From: Mauremys mutica
Lineage: Eukaryota; Chordata; Testudines; Geoemydidae
DNA length: 64,000 nt
Assembly: GCF_020497125.1 (NCBI RefSeq)
Contig: NC_059081.1
Location: 19,253,105 to 19,317,104 of the forward strand
Direction: 5' to 3'
In this document: positions 62,028 through 64,000 of the stretch, one piece after another
How the letters are laid out: each line of letters starts with the position of its first letter
Position numbering within the stretch: position 1 is the stretch's first letter
Translations under genes and position numbers: made by a program
The notes under the pieces: model-generated
Told to the model about the DNA's origin: nothing
Seen by the model: the letters and a program-made list of their open reading frames with translations, nothing else
The model's database searches: none

Positions 62028-62920
62028 CACACAAAGTCACTAGTTTAAGCCCAAGCCCTCAGTCAGGGCGGGGCAGCAAAACAGCAGTTCTAGCTCAGAC
62101 CCTCAGGCAGGGGCCGAGCAGTAATAATAGTTCAGGGCTCAGGTCCTTAAAGCAGGAGCTGAGCAGTAATCAAGTCAAGAAGCCCAAGCCCTCGATCAGG
62201 GCGGGACACCAAACCCAGCAGTTCAAGGCTCAGCTCCTCACAGCAGGGGCTTAGCAACAATAAGAGTTCAGGGCGCAGGTCCTTGCAGCAGGAGCTGAGC
62301 CACCATAGTCAGTAAGCCCCAGCCCTAGGTCAGGGTGGGGCAACAAACAATAGTCCCAGGGGCTCAGGTCCTTGTCCCAGGGGCTGAGCCACCAAGAGTC
62401 AGTAAGTCCCAGCCCTAGGTCAGGGTGGGGCAACAAACAATAGTTCAAGGCTCAGGTCCTTGTAGCAGGAGCTGAGCATAAATGCCAGTTCAGGGCTCAG
62501 GTCCTTGTCTCAGGAGCAGAGCAGCGGCATCAGTCTCAGGAAGCTCAGGTAAGTGCAGGCTTCTCTGCCTGAGTGCTGGCAGGAGGGGGAGTCTGCCACC
62601 CGTGAGTGGGGTGGCAGGGGGGACACAGGCCCACCCACTCCACTGTGTCCCAGCCCGGGGCCCTAACAGCGACGTGGATCCGCTACAGTCAGTGGGGATC
62701 CTGGCCGCAACACACTGACATGGGCACGTCCATGCCCTCAGCCGGACAGGGTTCGGCTACCCCCGGGCTGCACTCCATCTCCCCCTCCTCGGGTACCTGC
62801 TCGTCGCTGGGCTCGGCAGCGGGGTCCCACACCATGGGCTCCTCGGCGTGCTGAAGGCGGTCTAAGTCGGGCTGCTCCTCCGGACTCGGGTCAGGGGGAC
62901 GCTCGAGCCGCTCCTCGGGG

Positions 62921-63064
62921 TACCGGGCTCGGGGCAGGCTCGGCCAGTCCACCTCGGGGTACCTGGCTCGAGGGAGGCTCGGTCAGTCCGCGTCCGGATA
63001 CCTGGCTCGAGGGAGGCTTGGTCCGTCTACGTCCGGGTACCTGGCTCGGGGCAGGCTCGGTCCA
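62921..63064 (-). repeat. 39-bp minisatellite, 3.7 copies
   Basis: Units begin at 62921, 62960, 62999 and 63038 (tacctggctcgagggaggct and variants). On the reverse strand each encodes 13 residues around SLPRARYPD. The unit keeps frame, but the flanking open frame lacks recognisable domains. Confidence 0.9.
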
Positions 63065-63319
63065 GCAGGAGCCCGATCAGGAGCGTCCGTCCTCTCCGGC
63101 TGCTGGGCTCCAACTGAGTGCTGAGGCCGGGCTTTTATACTTCCTGTCCCGCCCCTTGACTTCCGGGGGGCGGGAACAGGTGTCAGTGGCTCCGCCCACT
63201 GAGGTGGCTGTTCCGGTTCCTCCCTCTCAGGGGCCGTCGGGAGCCAGGCCGCCTCACTACAGGCACCATTACTCACTGCAGAACTTAGAGCAGCAATGAG
63301 TCTTCTCTAAGGAGGCCTG

Positions 63320-63900
63320 TGCGGAACCTCAATTTTCCATTTCCTGGGAAATCCTGTGAGTTTTCATTTCTTTTTTCCATCGGAAACTGAATGAAAACAA
63401 ATAGAAAATGAAATTTCCCATTAAATGAATTTAAAAAAAAATCATTTTGGGTTGATAGAAACATTTTGTTCTGCTTTTGACTTTTTAAAGGGTTTGTTTA
63501 ATATAAAAAACAATCAATTTTGTTTAGAAAAATCACCTCAAAACAAAAAAAAATGAAATGTTCCTTTCCAAAAATATCCAAATGGGATATTCTGACATTC
63601 TAACAAATGCTTCATTTTGGTTTTTTTAAAAGAAATTTTGTCAATTGCTTCAATTTTAATGAAAATGGAATTTGTGTTGAAAAAACAACACGTCTGAAGA
63701 AAAATTTCAGATCAAGCTCCAAAGTTTTATGTGACCAATATAAATACAGCTGGGTAGAATTCTTCAACCAAGAAGGGGGGGAAGGGAGGGGCAAAAATTC
63801 CAATGTCAAGTGACCAAAACATTTCACAAATTCATGTTCAAGTTGCCAATTTTTTTCAGTAAAGCCCTGCCCCACTCCCAAAAATTTCATTTTTTGATTC
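63320..63900. repeat. AT-rich sequence resembling family E
   Basis: Long A/T runs (aatttaaaaaaaaatcattt, aaatgaaatttcccatt) recall the arms of the AT-rich elements at 43.1-43.5 and 46.2-46.75 kb. No terminal repeats were resolved before the window ends. Confidence 0.35.
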
Positions 63901-64000
63901 TAATATATTTGTAAAATGTTTTCTATGGATCTTGTTTTGTTTCCACTTCAGCTTCACACAAATACTCAAATAAAATGATGTTTTGTCCTCTCCCTAACAG

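Larger units (their letters stand above)
61481..63262. repeat. GC-rich 1.8-kb composite repeat bounded by direct repeats
   Basis: A ~38-bp sequence (ccctctcaggggccgtc ... ggccaggccgcctcactac) occurs at 61481-61519 and again at about 63224-63261 in the same orientation, with three differences. Between them lie imperfect 80-100 bp tandem units, an exact 87-bp array and a 39-bp array. The direct repeats might be remnants of LTR ends or of a larger tandem unit. Its class is unknown to me. Confidence 0.6.

Noticed and set aside
62689..63276. Minus-strand frames with repeated SLPRARYPD units and an acidic stretch
   Set aside because: The repeats come from a 39-bp minisatellite, two frames are needed, and there is no start context or domain. 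It is kept as a repeat, not a gene.
44989..64000. HNMT or another downstream gene inside the window
   Set aside because: No frame resembles a methyltransferase N-terminus or other recognisable protein. All longer frames fall in repeats or lack features.

Overview
The window looks like nuclear DNA from a reptile, most probably a turtle. Three things point there: spliced vertebrate exons with GT..AG introns, an AT-rich background broken by GC-rich transposon islands, and a repeat set I associate with turtle and crocodilian genomes. That set comprises CR1 LINE 3' ends, tRNA-derived SINEs with CR1-like tails, a DIRS-type tyrosine-recombinase element, Penelope-like sequence, MIR-type SINEs and many short inverted-repeat transposons. 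The species call rests on recalled repeat sequences, not on a search.

Only one protein-coding gene is supported. It lies on the + strand from 13303 to 44988 and is the 3' part of a thrombospondin type-1 domain membrane protein, THSD7B (close paralogue THSD7A). Eleven exons splice in a consistent frame (142, 116, 118, 146, 160, 174, 96, 83, 193, 88 and 82 nt, total 1398 nt = 465 codons plus stop). They encode the last TSP1 repeats, a cysteine-rich EGF-like segment, one transmembrane helix and a short cytoplasmic tail ending at TAA 44986-44988. Upstream exons lie outside the window; I found none in 1-13302. A probable 3' UTR runs to about 46.06 kb.

Layout. 1-13302: upstream intron, holding a GC-rich palindrome at the left edge, hAT-type elements, a Penelope-like 3' end with a GIY-YIG domain, two ~300-bp short inverted-repeat elements with 3-bp target duplications, a TA-flanked element and a tRNA/CR1 SINE. 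13303-16044: exons 1-3, with a GC-rich hAT element bearing a perfect 8-bp target duplication in intron 2. 16045-29291: 13-kb intron with a CR1-like 3' end and a decayed ~5.1-kb DIRS-like element (17.9-23.05 kb). 29292-36578: exon 4 and a 7-kb intron holding a CR1 fragment, a 5S-rRNA-derived SINE and a ~1.4-kb foldback carrying six tRNA-like modules in mirror order. 36579-44988: exons 5-11, including a 94-bp intron. 44989-64000: 3' UTR and intergenic DNA with further inverted-repeat elements, an old non-LTR reverse transcriptase remnant, two tRNA-derived SINE copies (one interrupted by an element, the other serving as the empty site), an LTR-like element, a second LTR-like sequence split by a hAT-like insert, and a GC-rich 1.8-kb block of tandem repeats.

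The intron and intergenic sequence is transposon archaeology; none of the elements looks intact. The most useful observations are the pre-insertion site that fixes the TAA target duplication of the ~300-bp family, the mirrored six-module tRNA-like foldback, the inverted terminal repeats framing the DIRS-like element, and the 5S-derived SINE. I saw no operon, CRISPR array, plasmid or phage feature, and no evidence of a new defence or metabolic system.
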